A stretch of 8,412 bases of DNA from an uncultured Campylobacter sp. (GCF_938045225.1 NZ_CALINL010000247.1:1-8412); one strand, 5' to 3'. Positions 1-6,749 are shown, numbered from the stretch's first letter. Made by a program: numbers and translations. Notes: a model not told the origin generated them from the letters alone.

Positions 1-1038
1 AGCCCTTACTTTATCACAAACGCCGAAAAGATGCAGGTTGAGCTGAGCAATCCGTTTATCTTGCTATTTGACAAGAAGATTACAAATTTAAAAGACTTGT
101 TGCCTGTGCTTGAGCAGATCCAAAAAACAGGCAAACCGCTACTAATCATCGCTGAAGATATCGAGGGCGAGGCACTTGCGACGCTAGTAGTAAACAAGCT
201 TCGCGGCGTGCTAAACATCTCTGCGGTTAAGGCTCCCGGCTTTGGCGATCGCAGAAAAGCAATGCTTGAGGATATCGCGATACTAACCGGCGGCGAAGTA
301 GTGAGCGAAGAGCTAGGTAGAACGCTAGAAAGCGCGACTCTAAGCGACCTAGGTCAAGCTTCAAGCGTTATCATCGACAAAGACAACACGACTATCGTAA
401 ACGGCGCAGGCGAGAAATCGGCAATCGACGCTAGAATCATCCAAATAAAAGCTCAAATCGCAGAAACTACGAGCGACTACGATAAAGAAAAACTACAAGA
501 GCGCCTGGCTAAGCTAAGCGGCGGCGTAGCGGTTATTAAGGTGGGCGCTGCTACCGAGACCGAGATGAAAGAGAAAAAAGACCGCGTGGACGATGCTCTA
601 AGCGCGACTAAAGCGGCCGTAGAAGAGGGCATCGTGATCGGCGGCGGCGCTGCGTTTATCAAAGCGAGCGCTAAAGTGGATCTAAAACTAAGCGGCGATG
701 AAGCTATAGGTGCCGATATCGTAAGACGCGCGCTAACCGCTCCGCTACGCCAGATCGCTGAAAATGCGGGCTTTGACGCGGGCGTAGTAGCAAACTCCGT
801 AAGCGTAAGCAAAGACGATAACTATGGCTTTAACGCGGCCACCGGCGAGTACGTGGATATGTTTAAAGCCGGTATTATCGACCCGGTTAAGGTCGAGCGC
901 GTGGCTCTACAAAACGCGGTCAGCGTGGCGAGCTTGCTTCTAACTACGGAAGCTACCATAAGCGAGCTTAAAGAGGACAAACCGATGCCTGCTATGCCTG
1001 ATATGAGCGGTATGGGCGGCATGGGCGGAATGATGTAA
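1..1038 (+). CDS. groEL: Chaperonin GroEL (60 kDa chaperonin), C-terminal 345 residues; 5' end outside window
   Basis: GroEL is the ATP-driven cytoplasmic folding chamber that works with GroES. The frame is open from base 1, beginning SPYFITNAEK, which matches about residue 201 of the roughly 548-residue family, so the equatorial N-terminus and first part of the apical domain are missing. Visible landmarks are the apical segment IIAEDIEGEALATLVVN, KAPGFGDRRKAML, the intermediate-domain stretch GVAVIKVGAATE, and RVDDAL. The second Asp of RVDDAL (codon at 592-594, fragment residue 198) corresponds to the ATP-hydrolysis Asp398 of E. coli. The chain ends in the usual flexible Gly-Met tail, GMGGMGGMM. 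Nothing looks damaged. The gene is followed within about 12 bases by a strong terminator, so it ends its operon; groES would be expected upstream, outside the window. The first ATG at base 31 is an internal codon, not the start. Confidence 0.98.
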   Translation, partial: SPYFITNAEKMQVELSNPFILLFDKKITNLKDLLPVLEQIQKTGKPLLIIAEDIEGEALATLVVNKLRGVLNISAVKAPGFGDRRKAMLEDIAILTGGEVVSEELGRTLESATLSDLGQASSVIIDKDNTTIVNGAGEKSAIDARIIQIKAQIAETTSDYDKEKLQERLAKLSGGVAVIKVGAATETEMKEKKDRVDDALSATKAAVEEGIVIGGGAAFIKASAKVDLKLSGDEAIGADIVRRALTAPLRQIAENAGFDAGVVANSVSVSKDDNYGFNAATGEYVDMFKAGIIDPVKVERVALQNAVSVASLLLTTEATISELKEDKPMPAMPDMSGMGGMGGMM

Positions 1039-1049
1039 TACGCCTTTAT

Positions 1050-1085
1050 CTGCGGAGAGCTTTGGCTTTCCGCAGGTTTTTCTTT
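1050..1085 (+). terminator. Rho-independent terminator of groEL
   Basis: CTGCGGAGAGC (1050-1060) pairs with GCTTTCCGCAG (1065-1075) across a TTTG loop. This gives an 11-base-pair stem with one G-U pair. It is followed by GTTTTTCTTT. Its position 12 bases after the groEL stop fits termination of the groEL transcript. Confidence 0.92.
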
Positions 1086-1353
1086 AAATTTCCTTGCAAA
1101 TTGTACAAGGAAAATCCACAAAACTATCCTTTCTAATAATTAAAAAATATCCTTGAATTCTATAGTGATTAAAATTTACAAACTTTGATATGTGAGCTTA
1201 AATTTGGCGGTTCATTTATTGTATTTTTCGGATCAAATTTGCTTTAATAATAAGCAAGCGTAAAATTTTAGTCGTATTTAAAATATCGAAACGATAGGTT
1301 GTGCTGGTGGTAAATTTACCTAATGCTTTAAATTTTAAAATGTATAGAATGAA
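1086..1353. other. AT-rich gap between convergent genes, no gene recognised
   Basis: This stretch lies between the groEL terminator and the terminator of the leftward binding-protein gene, so both transcription units should end before it. I see no ORF with a ribosome-binding site, no tRNA and no clear promoter. Small structures present are a hairpin TTTCCTTG/CAAGGAAA (1089-1096 with 1106-1113), TTGCTT/AAGCAA (1239-1244 with 1252-1257), TATCG-AAA-CGATA (1284-1296) and the perfect palindrome GGTAAATTTACC (1309-1320). None has a T tract or other sign that gives it a function. Confidence 0.6.
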
Positions 1354-1377
1354 AAAGTCGGAATTTCTTCCGACTTT
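1354..1377 (-). terminator. Rho-independent terminator of the cjaA-like gene
   Basis: AAAGTCGGAA (1354-1363) and TTCCGACTTT (1368-1377) form a perfect 10-base-pair stem. On the minus strand the loop is GAAA and the stem runs into TTTTTC. It sits 6 bases past the end of the leftward binding-protein gene. The stem is symmetrical, so it could also stop rightward read-through from groEL. Confidence 0.85.
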
Positions 1378-1382
1378 GGGTT

Positions 1383-2219
1383 TTATAGTTTGCCGCCTTC
1401 GACGACGAGAGATTCCGGATTTACGCTATCGCCGTAGATCGGTTTTAGCGTAGCGTCGTAGTTTTTGTGGAAGAAATTTTCCTTGCCAAGCTCTACGATC
1501 TCGTTATTTAGCCACTCAAGCAGCGCTTTGTTGCCTTTTTTAACAGCAGGAGCGATGACGTCAACCTCGCCTAGGGCTTCGATACCGACGGTAAAGCCGG
1601 GATTTTCTTTAGCCCACGCAAAAAGCAGCGCGTTATCGTGCGCTAGCGCCACGCCTCTTTTATCTACCAAAGCGGCGAAAGTTTCGGTGTTTTGGTCGTA
1701 TTTTATAAGCTCGATGTCAGGGTGATTTTTCGTGAAATACGCGTCCGCAGTCGTGCCTTTATTGACGATTAGTTTTTTGCCTTTTAGCTCGTCCACGCTT
1801 TTTATGACCGCGCCGTCCGGGCTAACTACGCCTAGCGACACTTTCATATACGGAAGCGCAAAATCAACGACTCTAGCGCGCTCAGGGGTTTTGGTGAAAT
1901 TTGCTAAAGTGATATCGACCTTGTCGGCTACTAGCACTTCTACGCGGCCTGCTGCTTCTACGAGTTCAAATTTAACCTTGCTCTCGTCGCCCAGCAGATC
2001 CTTTGCGATGCGTTTGGCGAAGTATATGTCGTAGCCTTGGTTTTTGCCCTCTTTATCGACGTAGCCAAACGGCGGTTTGTCGCTAAAGACGCCCACGCGC
2101 ACGTATCCGCGCTCTTTTATTTTAGCCAAAGCGTCAGCTTCGGCAGCCTGCAAATTAGCCTGACCCGTTAGAAAGACGGCGGCGAATGTTGCCAAAAATG
2201 AAAACAGAAGTTTTCTCAT
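1383..2219 (-). CDS. cjaA: CjaA-like periplasmic amino-acid (probably cysteine) binding protein of an ABC importer, 278 aa
   Basis: This is a family-3 solute-binding protein that captures an amino acid in the periplasm and delivers it to the inner-membrane permeases. I recognise C. jejuni CjaA in RVGVFSDKPPFGYVD (41-55), ANFTKTPERA (106-115), NKGTTADAYF (153-162), YDQNTETFAALVDKRG (174-189), HDNALLFAW (194-202) and the C-terminal VVEGGKL. C. jejuni CjaA binds cysteine, hence the substrate guess. Arg114 and Asp195 are at the positions that in this family usually hold the ligand carboxylate and amino group. The N-terminus is a Sec signal peptide with probable cleavage after LQA (residue 25). 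There is no lipobox Cys, unlike C. jejuni CjaA, so it should be soluble. The ATG start is supported by AAGGAG five bases upstream. A hairpin separates it from the ATPase gene, so it probably has its own promoter. Confidence 0.93.
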   Translation of the reverse strand: MRKLLFSFLATFAAVFLTGQANLQAAEADALAKIKERGYVRVGVFSDKPPFGYVDKEGKNQGYDIYFAKRIAKDLLGDESKVKFELVEAAGRVEVLVADKVDITLANFTKTPERARVVDFALPYMKVSLGVVSPDGAVIKSVDELKGKKLIVNKGTTADAYFTKNHPDIELIKYDQNTETFAALVDKRGVALAHDNALLFAWAKENPGFTVGIEALGEVDVIAPAVKKGNKALLEWLNNEIVELGKENFFHKNYDATLKPIYGDSVNPESLVVEGGKL

Positions 2220-2247
2220 TCTTTCTCCTTTAAAATAAAGTGCGCAA

Positions 2248-2253
2248 AATATA
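2248..2253 (-). promoter_or_regulatory. Candidate -10 element for the cjaA-like gene
   Basis: On the minus strand TATATT follows directly after a TTTTG stretch. It lies about 28 bases before the start codon, with the ribosome-binding site AAGGAG (2225-2230) between. Campylobacter sigma-70 promoters usually rely on an extended, T-rich -10 without a clear -35, which fits. A promoter here is also expected because a hairpin separates this gene from the ATPase. This is a pattern call only. Confidence 0.45.
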
Positions 2254-2361
2254 CAAAAGCTTGGCTAAAATGCGACTAAATTTGTACTTTTTCGGACGAC
2301 TGGCGCAGAGAATAATCAAATTTTGTTTAAAAACGTAACGCTAGATTTAAAATGGAGTGTA

Positions 2362-2451
2362 AAATTTACTCAAAATAAATTTATAAATTTAATTTTAGAT
2401 TTAAGAAACGGCTAGCAAATTAAATTCGCGCAGGTTTTTTTGAGTAAATTT
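2362..2451. repeat. 14-bp perfect inverted repeat in the gap before the cjaA-like gene
   Basis: AAATTTACTCAAAA (2362-2375) is the exact reverse complement of TTTTGAGTAAATTT (2438-2451), with 62 bases between. The arms are AT-rich but include ACTC/GAGT, and the match continues to neither side. It lies in the 324-base gap (2220-2543) between the ATPase and the binding-protein gene. I see no ORF with a ribosome-binding site in that gap. Possible roles are a folded leader, a regulator site or a remnant of a repeat; the sequence does not decide. Confidence 0.55.
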
Positions 2452-2487
2452 GAGTTGCTTAAATGGCAAAGACGCAAGGTTTTAAAA

Positions 2488-2519
2488 GCTAAATTTGATG
2501 AAAAGCTTTCAAATTTAGC
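2488..2519 (-). terminator. Terminator or attenuator hairpin after the ATPase gene
   Basis: GCTAAATTTGA (2488-2498) and TCAAATTTAGC (2509-2519) form a perfect 11-base-pair stem with a 10-base loop. On the minus strand the stem is followed by TTTTAAAACC. It lies 24 bases past the ATPase stop. The stem is AT-rich and the T tract short, so termination may be partial, which would lower but not abolish read-through into the binding-protein gene. Confidence 0.6.
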
Positions 2520-2543
2520 CCCAAAAGGTCAAATTTAAAACCA

Positions 2544-3300
2544 CTAAAACGAAAATAAATTTAAAAACTTCTTCGCGCGTTCGCTTTTTGGATGTGTGAA
2601 AAATGCCTCTGGCTCGCTCTCCTCGACGATTTTGCCCTCATCCATAAAGACTATACGATTTGCCACTGAGCGAGCAAAGCCCATCTCATGCGTTACGATC
2701 AGCATCGTCATGCCGTCTTTTGCGAGGTTTATGACGACGTCTAGCACCTCGCGCACGATCTCGGGATCTAGCGAGGCCGTTATCTCGTCAAATAACATGA
2801 TTTCGGGCTTCATGCAAAGCGCGCGCACGATAGCGATACGCTGCTTTTGCCCGCCGCTAAGCTCCTTTGGATAGGCGTATTTTTTGTGTTTTAGGCCTAC
2901 TTTTTCTAGCCACGCTTCGGCTTCTTTTTCGACCTCTTCGCGGCTTCTTTTTTGCGCTTTTACCGGGCCTAGCACGATGTTTTCGATGACGTTCATATGG
3001 TCAAACAGCTCGTAGTTTTGAAAAACCATGCCGATATTGCGTTTGCTGGGTTCCATCTTTTTGGCGGATTTTGATCCAGTCTTTGTAGTCTTTATCGATC
3101 TTTTCGCCGGCTATCTCTATCTGCCCGCCGTCAAATGCCTCAAGGCCGTTTATGCAGCGCAGAGTTGTGCTCTTGCCGCAGCCCGAGGGTCCTAGGATCA
3201 CGACTACTTCGCCGTTTTTGACGCTAAGGTCGATGCCTTTTAGCACCTGCAAGTCGCCGTAAGATTTGCTTAAATTTGATAGTTTTAAAATTTCGCTCAT
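2544..3300 (-). pseudogene. Amino-acid ABC transporter ATPase (GlnQ/HisP type), frameshifted by one base
   Basis: The product would energise the importer at the cytoplasmic face of the inner membrane. The first part (start 3300, MSEILKLSNL) carries Walker A GPSGCGKST (residues 37-45) and runs to IRQK (residue 81). There the frame continues for 18 unrelated residues to a stop at 3001. The rest lies one frame over: Q-loop VFQNYELF, signature LSGGQKQR, Walker B IMLFDE, D-loop ASLDPE and the switch histidine in VTHEMGF. Removing one A from the A5 run (3058-3062) joins the parts as IRQKMEPSKRNIGMVFQ and gives a normal 251-residue protein. No other damage is visible, so this is a sequencing error, a very recent mutation or a frameshifted gene. 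The ATG at 3300 is preferred over the one at 3318 because AAGGA lies five bases before it; it starts 8 bases after the permease stop. The second ORF has no ribosome-binding site of its own before its ATG at 3056. Confidence 0.88.
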
Positions 3301-3308
3301 TTGATTCC

Positions 3309-3983
3309 TTATGCCCATCTGTTTTCAAGTATCTTAGATAGTTTTGAGATAGGATAGCAGACGAGAAAATATAATAAAAATATAAAGCCGTATATCCAAA
3401 ACGGCACGGTCGGGTTGGCGGTTAGGCTCGCCGCCTCGATCGTTTGTTGGCCGACTTTTAGCAGGTCGGGTACGCCGATGAGGGCGACGATCGGGGTGGT
3501 TTTGATGATACGGCTTAGCAAATTTACGCCCGCGGGCACTAGGCGGCGCGTGGCTAGTGGGATCACGACGTAAAGATAAATTTGGGTCTTGCTAAGCGCT
3601 AGGGCCGCCGCGCTCTCAAACTGATGCCGTGGTATCGAGACGATCGCGCCGCGCACGATATCCATCATCTCAAACACGCCCCACAGGCTAAATACGATGA
3701 GCGAGGCGTTAAATTTGGATATATCGAGCCCAAATGCCTTGCTTGCGCCGTAGTAAAACAAAAATAGCCAGACGATTTGAGGCATAATGCGAACGATTTC
3801 GAGGCAAATTTTTAGGACGAAAAAGATAAATTTGTTTTTCGAGCTCATCAACACGCCCAAAAACGTGCCTAAAACAAGAGAGATGGCGATCGAGATAGCC
3901 GAAATCTGCACGCTCATCCACAGCCCCTCGAAAATCAGCCGCTTTAAAACTAGCGGGTCGAATAAAATACTAACTCCGTCCAA
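3309..3983 (-). CDS. Amino-acid ABC transporter permease, HisM/GlnP family, second of the pair, 224 aa
   Basis: This integral inner-membrane subunit forms half of the translocation pore. It has several hydrophobic segments (about residues 24-46, 52-80, 92-108, 150-172 and 196-214). The family motif appears as VRIMPQIVWLFLFYYGA (64-80). The cytoplasmic coupling (EAA) loop is ESAAALALSKTQIYLYVVIP (123-142), without the usual central glycine. The start is TTG at 3981-3983: an AAGGA six bases upstream supports it, and the nearby ATG at 3988-3990 belongs to the other permease frame. The gene overlaps the end of the first permease by 14 bases, which suggests translational coupling, and it is followed 8 bases later by the ATPase. 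The substrate is inferred from the CjaA-like binding protein, not from the permease itself. Confidence 0.92.
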   Translation of the reverse strand: MDGVSILFDPLVLKRLIFEGLWMSVQISAISIAISLVLGTFLGVLMSSKNKFIFFVLKICLEIVRIMPQIVWLFLFYYGASKAFGLDISKFNASLIVFSLWGVFEMMDIVRGAIVSIPRHQFESAAALALSKTQIYLYVVIPLATRRLVPAGVNLLSRIIKTTPIVALIGVPDLLKVGQQTIEAASLTANPTVPFWIYGFIFLLYFLVCYPISKLSKILENRWA

Positions 3984-4623
3984 CTCTCATCCTTTTTTCA
4001 AGCCAAAATAAGACCAAAGATATCGGCAAAATGATAATCAAATAGCTAACTACGAGCATAAAAAGCGCCTCGTCGGTCATGTAGTAAAGCCCGATGATGT
4101 CCTTGGTCGCATAGACCAAATCGGGCAGGGCGATGATGCTGATGACTGAGGTTTCTTTGATGAGAAAGATGACGTTAGCGGCGATAGAGGGGATCGAAAC
4201 GCTAAAAGCCTGAGGCAGGATAACGTAGCGTAAAATTTGCCCCTGCGTGAGTGCGACGCTAAGCGCAGCCTCGATCTGCGTCTTTTTCACCGCTTCAAAG
4301 CCAAGCCGAAAACTCTCGGCCATATAGCTGCCGCCTAGAAACGCAAGCCCCGCGACCGCGCAGGTAAAGGCGCTCAAATTTAACCCGAATTTGCTAAGTC
4401 CGTAGTAGAGGAAAAAAAGCTGTATAAGCAGCGGAGTGTTTCTAGAAACCTCGATGTAGCCGTTTACGATTGGCGTTAGGAGCTTGATCTTGTAAAATTT
4501 AACCAGCGTGCAAAATATGCCGATAACAAGCGAGAGTAAAATGCCGTAAAGTGAGAGCTTGACGGTGAAAATGCCCGCTTTTACGAACATCGGCGTAAAT
4601 TCTTTTATAAACTCAAAATCCAT
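3970..4623 (-). CDS. Amino-acid ABC transporter permease, HisM/GlnP family, first of the pair, 217 aa
   Basis: This is the partner membrane subunit of the importer and the first gene of the leftward operon. The family signature reads VSRNTPLLIQLFFLYYGL (59-76). The EAA loop is EAALSVALTQGQILRYVILP (118-137), the surface that docks on the ATPase. Hydrophobic segments lie around 16-41, 64-76, 86-101, 144-170 and 186-207. The length is normal for the family. The ATG start at 4621-4623 has only a weak upstream match (AAGAAG, about 13 bases away), so initiation may be modest; no better in-frame start is visible close by. C. jejuni has comparable permease-permease-ATPase genes (Cj0467-Cj0469) away from cjaA, while here the binding-protein gene lies downstream of them. 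That comparison is from memory. Confidence 0.93.
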   Translation of the reverse strand: MDFEFIKEFTPMFVKAGIFTVKLSLYGILLSLVIGIFCTLVKFYKIKLLTPIVNGYIEVSRNTPLLIQLFFLYYGLSKFGLNLSAFTCAVAGLAFLGGSYMAESFRLGFEAVKKTQIEAALSVALTQGQILRYVILPQAFSVSIPSIAANVIFLIKETSVISIIALPDLVYATKDIIGLYYMTDEALFMLVVSYLIIILPISLVLFWLEKRMRVGRS

Positions 4624-4657
4624 AAATTTTTTAGCTTCTTTTTGATAATTTCGCGAG

Positions 4658-4663
4658 ATTGTA
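4658..4663 (-). promoter_or_regulatory. Candidate -10 element for the importer operon
   Basis: TACAAT on the minus strand lies 34 bases before the permease ATG. The upstream minus-strand sequence is T-rich (TTTTAAATTTAGTTTGC) but shows no convincing -35. It is the best -10-like hexamer close to the gene. Pattern call only. Confidence 0.4.
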
Positions 4664-4695
4664 GCGAAAGCAAACTAAATTTAAAACTAATTTTG

Positions 4696-4701
4696 TATGA
4701 T
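4696..4701 (+). promoter_or_regulatory. Candidate -10 element for aguA
   Basis: TATGAT preceded by TTTTG fits the Campylobacter-type -10 with a T-rich upstream run. It would leave a leader of about 70 bases before the aguA TTG start. The 155-base divergent gap it lies in (4624-4778) must also serve the leftward importer operon. Pattern call only. Confidence 0.4.
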
Positions 4702-4778
4702 TTATTTTAAAATTTAAGCTTGCAAAAGGTATCATAACCTCTAAATTCTGATAGAAATTATTTAAATAAAGGACGAAT

Positions 4779-5828
4779 TTGAGAGCGTTTGCAGAGTGGG
4801 AAAAACAAGAGCTGATATTTTTATCGCTACCGCACGAAAACACCGACTGGAAGCCGTATCTGGATGAAATTTTAGACGCCTACGAGAGTCTGGTCGCTGC
4901 TATCGCGCCGTTTCAAAAGGTCGTTTTGATCTGCCCCGAGGAGAGGATTTTTCGGGAGCGATTTGCTAAATTTGATAACGTAGAGTTCGTAAAGATCGAT
5001 ACCGATGATACGTGGATACGCGACTACGGCATGATCGACGTAGAGGACGGCGCGAAAATCGTCAGCTATGATTTTAAATTTAATGCTTGGGGCGGTAAAT
5101 TTGAAAGCTCGAAAGATAATGCCGTAAATTTGGAGCTAGCTAAGCGTTTTAAAAGCGATTTGCGAAGTATCGATCTCGTACTTGAGGGCGGTAGTATCGA
5201 TTTTAACGGGCGCGGCACGCTACTAACGACTGAGAAGTGCCTACTAAACGACAACCGCAACTCTCATCTAAGCAAAGAACAGATCGAGGCGCAGCTTAAG
5301 GAGCTTTTTGGCCTTGAGCGCATAGTGTGGCTTAAAAACGGCTTTATAAAGGGCGACGACACCGATAGCCACGTCGATACCTTGGCGCGTTTCATCGCTC
5401 CTGATACTATCGCATACGCCTCATGCGACGATCCAAACGATGAGCATTTTGAGGAGCTTGCCGCGATGAAAAAAGAGCTTGAAAGCACGGGCTTTAAGCT
5501 CGTGCCGCTGCCGCTTCCTAAGGCTAAATTTTACGGCGACAAGAGGCTTGGGTGCACGTATGCGAATTTTATCTTTATAAACGGCGCCGTTATCGTTCCG
5601 ACGTACAATGATGACAACGACAAAATCGCGCTTGATCGACTAGCGCAGCAGCTGCCTAACCATAAGATAATCGGCGTGGATTCGCTCGTTTTCGTGCGTC
5701 AAAACGGCTCGCTGCACTGCTCGAGTCAAAACAAGTATAGCGGTGCGAGCGAAGCGAAGCATGTTTCTAGCGAACGAAGTGAAGCGGAGAATAGATTTGT
5801 AGGCGCAAGAAGCGAAAGCGAAATCTAA
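4779..5828 (+). CDS. aguA: Agmatine deiminase (agmatine iminohydrolase), 349 aa with an extra C-terminal tail
   Basis: Cytoplasmic enzyme that converts agmatine to N-carbamoylputrescine and ammonia, the step before AguB in putrescine synthesis. It belongs to the peptidyl-arginine-deiminase fold family. Key motifs are DTWIRDYG (77-84), LEGGSIDF (135-142), GDDTDSHVDTLARF (192-205) with His198, LGCTYANFIFINGA (257-270) and QNGSLHCSSQ (308-317) with the catalytic Cys314. The start is TTG at 4779, chosen because AAAGGA lies five bases upstream and no ATG is near. The family core ends near residue 322. About 27 further residues follow, rich in Ser, Glu, Ala and Arg and encoded by GCGAA-type repeats (from about 5742). 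All catalytic residues precede the tail, so activity should be kept. The stop TAA is directly followed by the ATG of the next gene. Confidence 0.95.
   Translation: MRAFAEWEKQELIFLSLPHENTDWKPYLDEILDAYESLVAAIAPFQKVVLICPEERIFRERFAKFDNVEFVKIDTDDTWIRDYGMIDVEDGAKIVSYDFKFNAWGGKFESSKDNAVNLELAKRFKSDLRSIDLVLEGGSIDFNGRGTLLTTEKCLLNDNRNSHLSKEQIEAQLKELFGLERIVWLKNGFIKGDDTDSHVDTLARFIAPDTIAYASCDDPNDEHFEELAAMKKELESTGFKLVPLPLPKAKFYGDKRLGCTYANFIFINGAVIVPTYNDDNDKIALDRLAQQLPNHKIIGVDSLVFVRQNGSLHCSSQNKYSGASEAKHVSSERSEAENRFVGARSESEI
5730..5825 (+). repeat. Imperfect tandem repeat encoding the C-terminal tail of AguA
   Basis: Two scales of repetition are visible. A 16-mer GCGAGCGAAGCGAAGC (5745-5760) recurs as GCGAACGAAGTGAAGC (5770-5785) with two changes, and AGCGAAAGCGAAA follows near the end. 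At protein level NKYSGASE (318-325) is echoed 20 residues later by NRFVGARSE (338-346), which would be a 60-base unit with the second copy cut short. The purine-rich bias differs from the rest of aguA. The repeat occupies the place where the ribosome-binding site of the next gene would normally lie. Confidence 0.6.
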
Positions 5829-6749
5829 ATGCAATTAAACAATACCGACATAAAAAGGCAAAATGAAATTTTAGGTCGCAGAGCCGTGATAGTTGCGGGC
5901 ACTACGGCGTTTGCGCTAGCTGCGGTTAAATTTGCCGCGGGTTTGATCGGCGGTTCGGTGGCGGTGCTTAGTTCGGCGATCGATTCGATGCTTGACCTGC
6001 TAGTTTCCGCGCTAAATTTCTTCGCCATCCGTAAATCCCAGGCCGCGCCTAATGCTAAATTTAACTTCGGCTACGCCAAGCTAGAAGCGCTTGCGGCGAT
6101 GCTTGAGGGCGTTTTGATCGTGGGTGCCGGCGCGTTTATACTTTACGAGAGCGTGTGTAAGCTACAAACGGAGCAAGCGCCCGTAGATACGGCTTTTTCG
6201 CTCTATGCGATGGCGCTATCGGTCGCGGTTACGGGGCTGCTGGTCGCCTACCTTTCCCGCGTCGCTCGCCGCACGAGAAATTTGATCGTTAGAGCCGACG
6301 CGCTGCACTATAAAAGCGACCTTTTTAGTAACCTAGCCGTTATCGCCTCGCTTATATTGGTCGAATTTACGGGATTTGCCGCGATAGACGCCGTTTTTGG
6401 TATAGTAATTAGCGGCTACATCGCCGTTAGCGCGATAAATTTGATGAAAGAAAGCGTAGGCGTGCTGCTTGACCGAGCGCTAGATCCCGAGATAACGGCG
6501 CAAATCGAAGAGATAATCCGCTCGCGCCCTCAGATAGCAAGCTATCACGGCCTAGCTACCAGAAAGAGCGCAAACATCTGCTACGTCGCGGTTCATCTAG
6601 TCTTTAACCGCGAAATTTCGCTTTACGACGCACACAAAATTTCAGACGAGATAGAAGCCGCTATCAGAGCTAAATACGGCGAGTTTGAATGGCAGATCAC
6701 GACGCACCTTGATCCGTGCGACGATCAAAACGGCTCGTGCGAATGCTAA
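5829..6749 (+). CDS. Cation diffusion facilitator (CDF), FieF/YiiP-like divalent metal exporter, 306 aa
   Basis: Inner-membrane proton-coupled exporter of divalent metals such as zinc or iron. About six membrane helices span residues 19-208. The transport site has the DD-HD pattern of FieF: Asp52 and Asp56 in SAIDSMLDLL, His160 and Asp164 in DALHYKSDLFSN. The cytoplasmic domain keeps the metal-site residues His240, His255, His269, His293 and Asp295 (the last pair in THLDP). The tail ends CDDQNGSCEC, three cysteines that could add a metal site; that is inference. The ATG follows the aguA stop with no gap and no good Shine-Dalgarno, so translation is probably coupled to aguA. From memory, C. 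jejuni also has a cation-efflux gene (Cj0948c) between its aguA and aguB homologues, which supports a conserved arrangement. Exact metal specificity cannot be read from the sequence. Confidence 0.92.
   Translation: MQLNNTDIKRQNEILGRRAVIVAGTTAFALAAVKFAAGLIGGSVAVLSSAIDSMLDLLVSALNFFAIRKSQAAPNAKFNFGYAKLEALAAMLEGVLIVGAGAFILYESVCKLQTEQAPVDTAFSLYAMALSVAVTGLLVAYLSRVARRTRNLIVRADALHYKSDLFSNLAVIASLILVEFTGFAAIDAVFGIVISGYIAVSAINLMKESVGVLLDRALDPEITAQIEEIIRSRPQIASYHGLATRKSANICYVAVHLVFNREISLYDAHKISDEIEAAIRAKYGEFEWQITTHLDPCDDQNGSCEC

Noticed and set aside
477..812. Long open frames opposite groEL and opposite other genes
   Set aside because: They lie wholly antisense to clear genes and show composition expected from mirrored codons, with no recognisable domain.
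1309..1320. Perfect palindrome GGTAAATTTACC as an operator
   Set aside because: It lies between two convergent terminators, with no promoter near it, and AAATTT palindromes are frequent by chance in these AT-rich gaps.
1086..1353. A tRNA or small RNA gene in the groEL downstream gap
   Set aside because: No cloverleaf or CCA end is visible, and no promoter-hairpin-T-tract combination inside the gap.
2544..3056. The second ATPase ORF as an independent gene starting at ATG 3056
   Set aside because: It lacks Walker A, has no ribosome-binding site before its ATG, and joins perfectly to the upstream part after a one-base change.
3301..3318. ATG at 3318 as start of the ATPase
   Set aside because: It would overlap the permease end and has no good ribosome-binding site; the ATG at 3300 has AAGGA five bases upstream.
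4727..4740. AGGT-6-ACCT dyad in the divergent gap as a regulator site
   Set aside because: The four-base arms are too short to be convincing and no second copy is seen.
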